Part shown: positions 16,169-24,101 of the stretch, piece after piece | How positions within the stretch are numbered: the first letter of the stretch is position 1 | Layout of the letters: each line of letters begins with the position of its first letter | Assembly (NCBI GenBank): GCA_019310485.1 | Contig: JAFDEF010000006.1 | Span: forward strand, 34,861 to 98,860 | Reading direction: 5' to 3' | Length of the DNA stretch: 64,000 nt | Origin: Deltaproteobacteria bacterium | Lineage (GTDB): Bacteria; Desulfobacterota; DSM-4660; Desulfatiglandales; HGW-15 | Made by a program: the position numbers and the translations under genes | Notes under the pieces: model-generated | What the model saw: only the letters and a program-made list of their open reading frames with translations | The model's database searches: none | What the model was told of the DNA's origin: nothing

Positions 16169-16924
16169 CTAAAAATCTGCGACCACCGTCGCTTTATTCA
16201 CTACTCTGGCGAAAATCTTTTTGCAACTCATTGAATTTTCTACCCTGACGAGCTTCCCAAGGTATCCCTTTTCTAAGACCTTTCCGGGCACTGTTATTCT
16301 AAGGTTTTTCGTTTCAAACAGGATGGTTACCTTATCTCCCTTCTCCAGTATTGGGGGCCTTTCGAGCATCCAGCTTTCAAGAGGCATGTCTTGTTTGATG
16401 CTGTGTCTTACCCTGAGTCCGACTACTTTGTTTGTATCGGTAAAAATGTTTCGAGAAAGATAAGAAATGTTTTTCTTTGCCAGGTAGAGGTCCTCTCTTT
16501 TTATGATATCCCCTTTTGGCAAATTGCGCGAAGAGCAGACAACAGAGTCAAATACGTCAATCCAGCCTGAAAGGTAAACACTGTTCCTAACTATGCCGTT
16601 TACGCTGATAATAGCAACCAGCCTCACATAAGCTTTAAGCTCTTTGCTTTGTTTTTGAAATAGTCGGAAAGCTAGCTTTCCCCAGGGAACAGGCTTATTG
16701 CCTACCACCTTAAACCTGGAAATCAAAATATCGGATTTTTCTTTTCTCAGGTGGCAACAAAGATATTCCTTGAAGAGGTTTCGAAATTTTGCCTCCGGTA
16801 CTATTTGATAGCCTTTGCGCTTTGTTTCCATGAGACGGGACTGACTGGATGATCTGGCCGGCCCCGGAACACAAAAAGCCAGGAGGAAAACCAACAAAAC
16901 CAAAAAGTACATGCGCTTGTTCAT
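16169..16924 (-). CDS. flgA: P-ring assembly chaperone FlgA
   Basis: Periplasmic chaperone for FlgI (251 aa). It has an N-terminal signal peptide (YFLVLLVFLLAFCVPGPARS) and a C-terminal SAF-type domain (DIIKREDLYLAKKNIS, VVGLRVRHSIKQDMPLESWM, GYLGKLVRVENSMSCKKIFA). The middle is divergent. Its place between flgG and flgH agrees with its role. Five bases separate it from flgG. Confidence 0.9.
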   Translation of the reverse strand: MNKRMYFLVLLVFLLAFCVPGPARSSSQSRLMETKRKGYQIVPEAKFRNLFKEYLCCHLRKEKSDILISRFKVVGNKPVPWGKLAFRLFQKQSKELKAYVRLVAIISVNGIVRNSVYLSGWIDVFDSVVCSSRNLPKGDIIKREDLYLAKKNISYLSRNIFTDTNKVVGLRVRHSIKQDMPLESWMLERPPILEKGDKVTILFETKNLRITVPGKVLEKGYLGKLVRVENSMSCKKIFARVVNKATVVADF

Positions 16925-16929
16925 CTTAG

Positions 16930-17712
16930 TTACCTCTTAACGTTGTTGGCCATCTGCATCATACTGTCGGCAGTCTGTATTGCCTTGCTGTTTATCTCGT
17001 AAGCTCGCTGTGCCATGATCATGGAGACCATCTCTTCCACCACGTCCACATTGGACATTTCAAGAAATCCCTGGGCAATGGTTCCAACTCCGTCCGAGCC
17101 AGCGGTGCCGGATATAGGGTCGCCGGATGCATCCGTTGGCCTATACAGGTTGTGGCCAAGGCTGAAAAGCCCGGATGGGTTGGGGAATGTATATATTTCT
17201 ATGGTACCAAGGGATGTCCCTGTTCCAGAGGAATCAAAAACTGTTACTGTTCCGGTTTTGTCAATATTGATCGACACTGTACCTTGTGGTACCGTCATTT
17301 CCGGCTGGAGCCTATCGCCATTAGGCGTGCATATGTTTCCGTCGGAATCGAGTTTGAAATTTCCCGCCCTGGTATAAAATTCCTCGCCATTGCTGAGCAC
17401 CTTAAAGAAACCCTTCCCCTCAATTGCGAGGTCAAGTTCGTTTTCTGTTTGTTTGAAGTCTCCCTGCGTAAACATCTTTTGCACACCAACAGGCATTGTC
17501 CCCATGCCGATTTGAATGCCGGTGGGAATTTGGGCGCCACTCTCGGTAACTGAGCCAGCTTGCTTAAGCGTCTGGTACATTAAGTCCTGAAAGTCCGATC
17601 TACTTTTTTTAAAACCAACAGTGTTCACGTTAGCCAAATTGTTGGAAATAACATCAATCGTCAATTTTTGAGCAGCCATCCCGGATGCTGCTGACCACAA
17701 TCCTCTTAGCAT
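16930..17712 (-). CDS. flgG: Distal rod protein FlgG
   Basis: Main distal rod subunit (260 aa). N-terminal [15 protein letters not shown] with [14 protein letters not shown] and C-terminal [20 protein letters not shown] are the rod/hook family end motifs that coil together in the rod. FlgG length and the repeated phi-G segments distinguish it from FlgF next door. Second gene of the flgF block. Confidence 0.96.
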   Translation of the reverse strand: MLRGLWSAASGMAAQKLTIDVISNNLANVNTVGFKKSRSDFQDLMYQTLKQAGSVTESGAQIPTGIQIGMGTMPVGVQKMFTQGDFKQTENELDLAIEGKGFFKVLSNGEEFYTRAGNFKLDSDGNICTPNGDRLQPEMTVPQGTVSINIDKTGTVTVFDSSGTGTSLGTIEIYTFPNPSGLFSLGHNLYRPTDASGDPISGTAGSDGVGTIAQGFLEMSNVDVVEEMVSMIMAQRAYEINSKAIQTADSMMQMANNVKR

Positions 17713-17765
17713 TATTTTCCCCCCTTTTACTTCAGGAATGCCCCCATGTGAAACCTCAACAGGGT

Positions 17766-18452
17766 TTACTGGATGAGGGCAGGATCATTAACCATTTTAC
17801 TCATCATTTCATCAATACATTGAACGGCTTTTTCAGATGACTCAAATGCTCGCAAGGTCTCGACCATTTTGATCATTTCTTCTGTCATATTCACATTGGA
17901 TTGCTCTAGGTATCGCTGTTGGATCCTGGGATTTTCCACCGTGTATATGTCATTGCTGTGCCCTGCATAAGTGAAGTATGTACTTCCTTCCTTTCTCAAG
18001 AACCGTGGATGCTTAAAATCAACCACCAATATTGTGCCCTCCGGCCTGCCATCTACAAGGATCTGGCCGTCAGGTTTTATCAACACGTTTTTTCCGTTTA
18101 CCCTGATCAGTCCGTTTTGACCCAGCACAGGATTCCCGTTTTGATCCGTCAACGTATAGTCTGTCTTTAAAGTGAAGGTTCCGTTTCTTGTGTAGCGGAT
18201 TCCTTTGGGTGTTTGAACTTTAAAAAAACCGCGATTATCAAGAGCAACGTCCAGATCATTCCCGGTGTAGCGAATCGGCCCCGGGGTGAGGTCCGTAGCG
18301 GTTGTGTTATTCATAGAAAGCGCATTGCTAAAGGAAATCACGTCTTTTTTGAAGGCCGTTGTTCCGATGTTTGCAAGGTTGTTTGAAATGGTGTCAAATC
18401 TAAGCTCATGTGTTAAGGAGCTGTCAATCAGCTGGTATATTCCCGGTATCAA
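17766..18452 (-). CDS. flgF: Proximal rod protein FlgF
   Basis: Rod protein of 228 aa with the N-terminal motif [13 protein letters not shown] and the C-terminal [20 protein letters not shown]. First gene of the flgF-G-A-H-I-J-N-K-L block, preceded by a strong sigma-54 promoter at 18539-18554. Confidence 0.93.
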   Translation of the reverse strand: MIPGIYQLIDSSLTHELRFDTISNNLANIGTTAFKKDVISFSNALSMNNTTATDLTPGPIRYTGNDLDVALDNRGFFKVQTPKGIRYTRNGTFTLKTDYTLTDQNGNPVLGQNGLIRVNGKNVLIKPDGQILVDGRPEGTILVVDFKHPRFLRKEGSTYFTYAGHSNDIYTVENPRIQQRYLEQSNVNMTEEMIKMVETLRAFESSEKAVQCIDEMMSKMVNDPALIQ

Positions 18453-18538
18453 GTTACCCTACCCCCTTTTCCTGTGGCCTGCCGTGCGCCAGATTCAGAA
18501 AGCGGACAAACCCATATCGCACCTCGCGAAGTAGTGTA

Positions 18539-18554
18539 AGCAATATTGGTGCCA
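18539..18554 (-). promoter_or_regulatory. Sigma-54 promoter for flgFGAHIJ-flgN-flgKL
   Basis: Minus strand TGGCACCAATATTGCT matches the -24/-12 consensus TGGCAC-N5-TTGCW in every defining position. Predicted start near 18528, about 76 bases before the flgF ATG. The remaining sequence between flhX and flgF (18453-18653) contains no gene. Confidence 0.85.
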
Positions 18555-18653
18555 TACAAAGGGCGGGTGCTCGGCCCCGGTAAGCACTTTAAAATTAAGA
18601 GAAAATGGAAAAATATCCAGAAAGGAAGAAAAAGATGGAGAGGAAAAAAATGC

Positions 18654-18932
18654 CTACTTTGAGTCCCCTTCGGCACTAAGCGAGTATACAAAAGCAAGCA
18701 AATCCGCTACTACCACATAGAGTTCTGGTGGAATCAGGTCGTTCAAGTCTAGCTGGGATAAAACCTCGGCCAAGTGCGGGTCATTGTGTATGTAAATGTT
18801 ATGCGCCTTTGCAAGGCTGAGAATTTTTTCGGCTACCTCCCCTTTTCCCTTGGCTACCAGCCTTGGCGCGTTATCCAACTTTGGCTGGTACTTTAAGGCT
18901 ACAGCCTTTCTTTGTTTTCTCGTCCTTTTCAT
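18654..18932 (-). CDS. FlhX/YlqH: free-standing FlhB C-terminal-domain paralogue
   Basis: A 92-residue soluble protein that matches the FlhB cytoplasmic domain after the NPTH autocleavage site. RKAVALKYQPKLDNAPRLVA aligns with LAVALKYDSSSMNAPKLLA of this window's FlhB, and the C-terminus PPELYVVVADLLAFVYSL with PHNLYQIVAEVLAYVYSL. NPTH itself is absent, so it starts where cleaved FlhB-CC would. FlhX proteins are known in several phyla as FlhB-like export-switch factors. Its ATG directly follows the stop of the FliK-like gene, paralleling the Bacillus ylqG-ylqH pair. Confidence 0.85.
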   Translation of the reverse strand: MKRTRKQRKAVALKYQPKLDNAPRLVAKGKGEVAEKILSLAKAHNIYIHNDPHLAEVLSQLDLNDLIPPELYVVVADLLAFVYSLSAEGDSK

Positions 18933-19877
18933 CTAGGCAACCAAATTTATGGTACTGGCCCCATCCCAGGCAATCTCCTCCAGCAGGGACTGGGAAAACA
19001 ATTCTGCTTCCCTGAGCACGCACACGGCGGTATGGACGGCAAAGCCTTTTTTTTCGATAGAATGCACTAAAACTGGGAGCTTCCTTTCAACAAGGGATTT
19101 TGTTTCCTTTCTTGCAAGTATAAATTTTGCCATAATTTGTTTCCTGTGCATTATAATATCTACTTTAAGCGGTCCGAGGCTGGAAAAATGCAAAAGAAAT
19201 GTTACTTTGTAGAAATCTTTTTTGGCTTCCTTTTCTTTGCGCCCCTCCTGCCTGTCTTTCCTGCTGGGGAAGAATTGAATTAACAACTGGCCAACGGTAA
19301 AGAGACCGTTTTGGAGCTGAATTGGAATGGGGAGGAAAATTTTTCCTTTCTGTTTTATCCAGAGGTGATTAAGAAGCTGGATATTATCTATGGCAGAGAC
19401 TAATGTCTTTAAAGCAAGCGGCTGTTTGTCCTTTGCAGCAAGAAGCTTCAGGGCTAAGCCTTTCAGGTCGCCCTTGATGAGTTCATCTACCATATTTTTG
19501 TCCGCTTCTTTAGTAAGCAGCGCCTTCTTGAGCTTTGCCTCCCAGGTAAGGCCGGACTTATCAAGAAGTTTAGTTAGAAGTTCAGGGGGCTGGTCCAAGA
19601 ATAATTGCAAAGACAAATCGTTCATCAAAATCTTGAAAAGCAGCAGGGGCTTACGAGGGAATTTGTAATGGCCTATGCTCTCAAGCGCCAGTTTCCACAC
19701 GTTTTCTCTTATGGCGAACAGGATGAGGGGGGTGTTTACCCGGAGCGAACCAGCAAGCTTAGTTGCTGCCCCCTCAGTAGGTTGATTTCTTAGGAGCCTT
19801 GGGAGGGATTCAGAATTGGGCATCTGTTTAAGAAAAAGCCTTTGCAAAGGAGAAGGGGGATCATTTATTTCTATCAA
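18933..19877 (-). CDS. Second FliK-like (hook-length-control C-domain) protein, YlqG-type
   Basis: A 314-residue protein without signal peptide. Residues about 215-290 (FYKVTFLLHFSSLGPLKVDI, MAKFILARKETKSLVERKLP, VHSIEKKGF) have the pattern of the FliK C-terminal substrate-switch domain, including the LG-x-(L/V)-x-(V/I) core and the helix before 'L..L...G'. The N-terminal 200 residues are leucine/lysine-rich helices with no family I recognise. The start is a TTG with AGGTAGG upstream; a later ATG at 19823 is possible. Adjacent to FlhX, which suggests a cognate pair separate from fliK/flhB. Confidence 0.65.
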   Translation of the reverse strand: MIEINDPPSPLQRLFLKQMPNSESLPRLLRNQPTEGAATKLAGSLRVNTPLILFAIRENVWKLALESIGHYKFPRKPLLLFKILMNDLSLQLFLDQPPELLTKLLDKSGLTWEAKLKKALLTKEADKNMVDELIKGDLKGLALKLLAAKDKQPLALKTLVSAIDNIQLLNHLWIKQKGKIFLPIPIQLQNGLFTVGQLLIQFFPSRKDRQEGRKEKEAKKDFYKVTFLLHFSSLGPLKVDIIMHRKQIMAKFILARKETKSLVERKLPVLVHSIEKKGFAVHTAVCVLREAELFSQSLLEEIAWDGASTINLVA

Positions 19878-19883
19878 GATTGC

Positions 19884-20375
19884 CTACCTTTGCTTCCTCA
19901 GCCGGATGAATTTTCTCTTTAACTCGAGCACCAGCTCTACTTCTCCCCTAGGGAGCGAAAGCATCTTGGCTATTTCCTTTGCATTGCGGCCCTGTTTTGC
20001 CAGTCCTATTATCTGGCTTTGTTGGCTATTTGAGGGAATCAGGTTGCCGCTGGCTGATGGACGCTCCGACCCGATACCGGAGGAAAGCAGAACATCTGCT
20101 CTGTTCAAGAGCACGTTCAGGCTGGCGATCCTTCTATCTAGCTCTACGTTAAGACTCTTGACGAGGCGATGCTTTTCTTTCAGCTGGAGCCTGAATTGGC
20201 CCGCTACCCTTTTTGCTTCGGTAAGAAAAGGACCGACTTTGTCTGTTGCTGTCTCGAGGAGATTTTCTCTTTGAAAATAGACAAATTTCCTGAGAGCGAA
20301 GACAAATACTATGGCAAGGGTAATGTCAATTCCTATCTGACCCAGCAACAACCACTTTAAGACAACTGACGACAT
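19884..20375 (-). CDS. SwrB-like membrane-anchored helical protein (DUF2802-like)
   Basis: 163 aa: an N-terminal transmembrane helix (LLGQIGIDITLAIVFVFAL), a long charged coiled coil (about residues 35-100), a linker, and a C-terminal HTH-like block IIGLAKQGRNAKEIAKMLSL followed by RGEVELVLELK. This architecture and its place downstream of the sigma-28 gene correspond to SwrB of Bacillus, which promotes export-gate/basal-body maturation; DUF2802 proteins have the same tail. ATG at 20375 with AAGG upstream is preferred to the TTG at 20381. Homology is inferred from architecture and synteny. Confidence 0.6.
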   Translation of the reverse strand: MSSVVLKWLLLGQIGIDITLAIVFVFALRKFVYFQRENLLETATDKVGPFLTEAKRVAGQFRLQLKEKHRLVKSLNVELDRRIASLNVLLNRADVLLSSGIGSERPSASGNLIPSNSQQSQIIGLAKQGRNAKEIAKMLSLPRGEVELVLELKRKFIRLRKQR

Positions 20376-20377
20376 GG

Positions 20378-20683
20378 TCAAACCTTGATATCTATGAAAC
20401 TGCCCTCTGATAAATAAACGCCTTTCCCCTTTTTCCGCTTTTTAGGGAATTTTTCACCTTCCGGCTCCCCTTTGTCCTTCCTGTGCTGCTCGTCACTGCT
20501 AATCTCCACCTTGTCTCCTTTTTCAGACTTTTGAACCCTTGATTTATCATCTCGCTTTTTATCTTCTATTTTTTGTGCAATGAGTTGTTGGTTCAGCTCC
20601 AAATTTTGCTTTTTGGCATTGTGTACTTCTTTAATAGCGGCCCCCTGGCCTAGGACAATGTTCATATCTGTTGTCCCGCTCAT
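20378..20683 (-). CDS. Small highly charged protein of the flagellar locus, unknown
   Basis: 101 residues with more than 40% charged amino acids in the middle, predicted mostly disordered. N-terminal MSGTTDMNIVLGQGAAIKEV is followed by Lys/Glu-rich sequence, and the C-terminus ends in EGSFIDIKV. No family recognised. Fully embedded between the FliL-like and SwrB-like genes with 2-26 bp gaps, so it is probably co-translated and flagellum-related. Confidence 0.55.
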   Translation of the reverse strand: MSGTTDMNIVLGQGAAIKEVHNAKKQNLELNQQLIAQKIEDKKRDDKSRVQKSEKGDKVEISSDEQHRKDKGEPEGEKFPKKRKKGKGVYLSEGSFIDIKV

Positions 20684-20709
20684 TTTTCTTTCGCTGCCTC
20701 AAAAGATAA

Positions 20710-21276
20710 TTAAACGATCAGGAACTCGACCACATATAAGTTCTTAATCTGCCCTGCTGTTAGGGCTGTATTAACTTGGCGTATGACCGCTTTTTTTAGT
20801 TCCGCCAGGGGAGGAACGGGGCCAGTACCAGATATGTTTTTCCTCAAAGTGTCGTAGATGATTCCCCTGACTCTTGCTTTGTTTTTCACCACTTCTTCAG
20901 CCAATTTCCTGTCTTCCAGCGCAAAAGAGATAGTTAGCAAAAGGTATGTAGACTTCTCAGTTTTGTCAAACGGGACAACAAAAGGCTTAAGTGTGAATAA
21001 TTTATTTTTTGTGTCGGCTGCAACCTTCTTGGCAGTAAGTTTTTCCCGTTCAGCCGTATAATACCCTTCTTGCACGGAAAAGTAGCCTATGCCTGCCGCC
21101 CCCATACACAGTGCTGTTGCTAAGAGGAAATAAAGCTTCTTAGGCCACTGGTGTCGTTTCTCAGGGCCGCTAGGGCGTCTTTTTTCCGGGATCGACTCGC
21201 CTGCTTCATCTGCGGGCTCGTCCAGCTCATTTCCGGCAAATTGTTTTTCAATTTCTTGCACGTCCTGAGAAGTCAT
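20710..21276 (-). CDS. FliL-like membrane protein (second FliL paralogue)
   Basis: 188 aa: about 45 charged cytoplasmic residues, one transmembrane helix (LYFLLATALCMGAAGIGYF), then a FliL-type periplasmic domain (LKPFVVPF, YLLLTISFALEDRKLAEEV, RGIIYDTLRKN, VNTALTAGQIKNLYVVEFL). FliL proteins surround the stator. The canonical fliL lies at 30975-31481, so this is a second divergent copy placed after fliA. ATGA overlap with the fliA stop shows coupled translation. Confidence 0.75.
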   Translation of the reverse strand: MTSQDVQEIEKQFAGNELDEPADEAGESIPEKRRPSGPEKRHQWPKKLYFLLATALCMGAAGIGYFSVQEGYYTAEREKLTAKKVAADTKNKLFTLKPFVVPFDKTEKSTYLLLTISFALEDRKLAEEVVKNKARVRGIIYDTLRKNISGTGPVPPLAELKKAVIRQVNTALTAGQIKNLYVVEFLIV

Positions 21277-22037
21277 AGCCCACCTTCGTAATACGACCTT
21301 AGCTTTGCTCTCAGGCTTATTATGGTTTTTGAGTGAATTTGAGATATCCTCGACTCCGTCAGGCCAAGGACCTTAGCTATCTCCTTTAGGGTCAACTCAT
21401 CATAGTAGTATAGCGAAATAATCAGTTGTTCTTTTTCAGGTAGAGTCGACAGGGCACTGGAAACGATTTGTGTGAGCTCCTTTTTTTTCAATGTATTGAC
21501 GGGGGAACTCATATCGGGGTTTTCATCTGTTAATTCCGTACCCGGGTTGTCTTCCATGATCGCTTCAAAGCTAAGGAGGTTTATTCCGCGTGCTTTGTTA
21601 AGCATCCTGTAATATGCTTCAATATCGATGCCCATCTCCTCGGCTACTTCATGGTCTTCAGGTTCCCGGCCAAGTCTGGCTCGGAGAGCTATCATTGCAT
21701 CTTCAATCCTACGGGTGCCTTCCCTAACAGATCTGGGGGTCCAGTCCATTTTTCTTAGCTCGTCGAGCATAGCTCCTTTTATCCTGTGCTCGGCATAGGT
21801 TTGAAACTTTATTCCTTTATTGAAGTCAAACTTGTCAATGGCTTCGAGTAAGCCGACAACTCCGGCACCTTCCAGGTCTTCAACTGATATGTGTGGAGGA
21901 AGTCTTAGTGCTATTCTTTCAGCCGTATACTTTACAAGAGGTGCGTATTTTAGGATAAGCTCTTTCCTGAGCTTTGAATCCACTTTGTCCTTCTCTGTGT
22001 TGAAGGCTGCCTGGTATTTTTGAATTTCCGCTTTCAC
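21273..22037 (-). CDS. fliA: Flagellar sigma factor FliA (sigma-28)
   Basis: RNA polymerase sigma factor for late flagellar genes (254 aa). Region 2 (LILKYAPLVKYTAERIALRL, DLEGAGVVGLLEAIDKFD, YAEHRIKGAMLDELRKMDW), region 3 and region 4 (LTLKEIAKVLGLTESRISQI) are all present. The start codon is GTG, overlapping the flhG stop by one base (TAGTG). No flgM (anti-sigma) gene lies in the window. Confidence 0.97.
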   Translation of the reverse strand: MKAEIQKYQAAFNTEKDKVDSKLRKELILKYAPLVKYTAERIALRLPPHISVEDLEGAGVVGLLEAIDKFDFNKGIKFQTYAEHRIKGAMLDELRKMDWTPRSVREGTRRIEDAMIALRARLGREPEDHEVAEEMGIDIEAYYRMLNKARGINLLSFEAIMEDNPGTELTDENPDMSSPVNTLKKKELTQIVSSALSTLPEKEQLIISLYYYDELTLKEIAKVLGLTESRISQIHSKTIISLRAKLRSYYEGGL

Positions 22038-22954
22038 TAGCTCTGTTCCACTCCTATAGACATGAGTCGTTTCCAGAAGAACTTGATATTGCCATCAACT
22101 ACGATGTCCTCCGTTCGCTTCAAAATGCAGTCTGCAAGATCCCTGAAGTGCGCACTTGAAGAAGCCTCCGGATGAGAGCAGACGATTGGTTCCCTTTTAC
22201 CTACGGCCTTCTTTAGAAGGCTATCCCATGGAATAAAGCCAACATACTCAATTGATACGCCTGCCAGAAATCTCGCGGCAACGTTGGTCAAGCTCTCGAA
22301 AACTGATTTTGCCTGCTTTTCATCTTTGACCATATTCAGTAACAAGAAGAAATTTTTTACTCCATGCTGGTAATACATTACTTTCATGAGCGCATAGGCA
22401 TCGGTAATAGACGTGGGTTCAGGAGTCACAACTACAATCCTTTCCTGGGCGGCCGCATTGAAATAAACGACATTCGAGGAAATGCCGGCACCAGTATCTA
22501 TCAACAGCATGTCGAACATTTTGTCTAGGGTGTCAAACTCACTCAGAAGGTTTAGCTTATGGCCTTCTGTCAGATGAACAAGCTCCTCCACACCCGAAGA
22601 TGCCGGTATGATTGCGACGCCTTCCGGACCTCGGACGATAATATCAGACAGATCTTTTTCCCCTTTGATTACATGTTCTATATTGAGCTTCGGGTTAAGG
22701 CCCATAATGATATCAATGTTTGCAAGGCCGAGATCAGCATCGAATATTACAACCCTCTTTCCCTTTCTCTGGCATACGATGGCTAGGTTTCCCACAACAT
22801 TTGTTTTTCCGACGCCGCCCTTGCCGCTTGTAACAGCGATCACTTTTGGCCGGGTTCCACTTGAAAATGACCCACCTTTATAACCATCTGTTATCCTACG
22901 AATTCTCGCAGATTCCCCTTTTATCATTGTTCTTAGAGTTGCAGCCTGGTCCAT
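22037..22954 (-). CDS. flhG: FlhG/FleN MinD-like ATPase
   Basis: Regulates flagellar number and position (305 aa). Residues 2-8, DQAATLR, are the DQAxxLR motif by which FlhG stimulates the FlhF GTPase. The deviant Walker A is SGKGGVGKTNVVGNLA and Walker B lies around FDADLGLANID; the C-terminus has a basic/hydrophobic membrane-targeting tail (FFWKRLMSIG). Adjacent to flhF and fliA as in polar-flagellate proteobacteria. Confidence 0.95.
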   Translation of the reverse strand: MDQAATLRTMIKGESARIRRITDGYKGGSFSSGTRPKVIAVTSGKGGVGKTNVVGNLAIVCQRKGKRVVIFDADLGLANIDIIMGLNPKLNIEHVIKGEKDLSDIIVRGPEGVAIIPASSGVEELVHLTEGHKLNLLSEFDTLDKMFDMLLIDTGAGISSNVVYFNAAAQERIVVVTPEPTSITDAYALMKVMYYQHGVKNFFLLLNMVKDEKQAKSVFESLTNVAARFLAGVSIEYVGFIPWDSLLKKAVGKREPIVCSHPEASSSAHFRDLADCILKRTEDIVVDGNIKFFWKRLMSIGVEQS

Positions 22955-23039
22955 TTCGCTTATCTCCCATAATAGTCGGCTTTTTGCTAAGACCCCGCTG
23001 TACGCGTGTCGGGGCCATTCCGGAAAGCCAAATGATGTA

Positions 23040-24101
23040 CTAGTTTCTATTCAGCAGAAGTCTGAGAATTTTGTCTTTTTTCGCTTCCTCAATATCTTCC
23101 GGCACGTTTTGGCCTGTAGTAATATAGGAAATAGGTAAGTTTCGGTTCATTAATAGGTTCAAGATTGATCCATGCCTCTCGGATTCGTCCAGTTTGGTAA
23201 AAATGTAGCTTTGAAAACCAAGGGGACTGAAATTGTTAACCGTTTTGCTCATTTCAAGTTCTGTTGTGGCAACGCTCAGGAGGAGATGAGAGGTTATGGG
23301 TAAATCGTCTGGAATTATTTGCCTTAGTTCCTCTATTCTTGATAGATCGTACTGGCTTTGACCCGCGGTATCAATCAGAACCACATCCCTATCTTCCATT
23401 CTTTTCAGGGCTAGAAGCAAATCCGTTCTGCAAAAAGCCGGGAAACATGGTACACCAAGTATATTCGCATACGTTTTAATTTGCTCTAAGGCACCAATCC
23501 GGTAATTATCAATTGAAACCAGGCCGACTTTTTTCCTGGCCTTCAGCATCAATTGTGCGGCAAGTTTTGCAATTGTTGTGGTTTTGCCCACTCCCGTTGT
23601 GCCGACAAGGGCGGCTACTACCCTATTTTTACCGTTTGATTCAAAGGGTTCATTTACTTTTATTACCCGTTTAATTTCTTCAATTATGATTTTTACGGCA
23701 CGGTCGTTGTTTGCGCCATGAGTGAAGGGCTTGTTGAACACACTGGTTCTTGCAAGAAATGTCCTAGCGTAACTTTCGTTAACACCGTTCCTGATTAGCT
23801 TTGCATAAAGACTAAGTATGGCAGGGTTCCAGATCAACCTTTCCACGGTGCCATGGGTATGATCCAAAAGCGTGATCATTTCTTTGATACTCATGAGCTC
23901 AGCTTTTAGGTCCGCTATTGAGCTCGAAGGCTCATTTGCACCGCCACCATGTGCTGGTGCCGCGGTTATCTCGAATATATCATTTTTGCCGTTTCCCCGG
24001 ACTTTCTTGGTCGAAATTATCATAGCCTCAGGCCCCAGGACGTCCCTGACCTTCCCAACAGCATCTCTAATTGTCTTTGCCCGGTATTTCCTAATCTGCA
24101 T
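23040..24101 (-). CDS. flhF: Flagellar SRP-type GTPase FlhF
   Basis: Sets the site of flagellar assembly (353 aa). It has an N-terminal B domain of about 100 residues, an N domain, and a G domain with GTTGVGKTTTIAKLAAQL (P loop), VGLVSIDNYRIGA, VLIDTAGQS and TKLDESERHG. Start overlaps the flhA end by 11 bp. The 85-bp gap to flhG contains a CCCCG/CGGGG stem but no gene. Confidence 0.96.
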   Translation of the reverse strand: MQIRKYRAKTIRDAVGKVRDVLGPEAMIISTKKVRGNGKNDIFEITAAPAHGGGANEPSSSIADLKAELMSIKEMITLLDHTHGTVERLIWNPAILSLYAKLIRNGVNESYARTFLARTSVFNKPFTHGANNDRAVKIIIEEIKRVIKVNEPFESNGKNRVVAALVGTTGVGKTTTIAKLAAQLMLKARKKVGLVSIDNYRIGALEQIKTYANILGVPCFPAFCRTDLLLALKRMEDRDVVLIDTAGQSQYDLSRIEELRQIIPDDLPITSHLLLSVATTELEMSKTVNNFSPLGFQSYIFTKLDESERHGSILNLLMNRNLPISYITTGQNVPEDIEEAKKDKILRLLLNRN

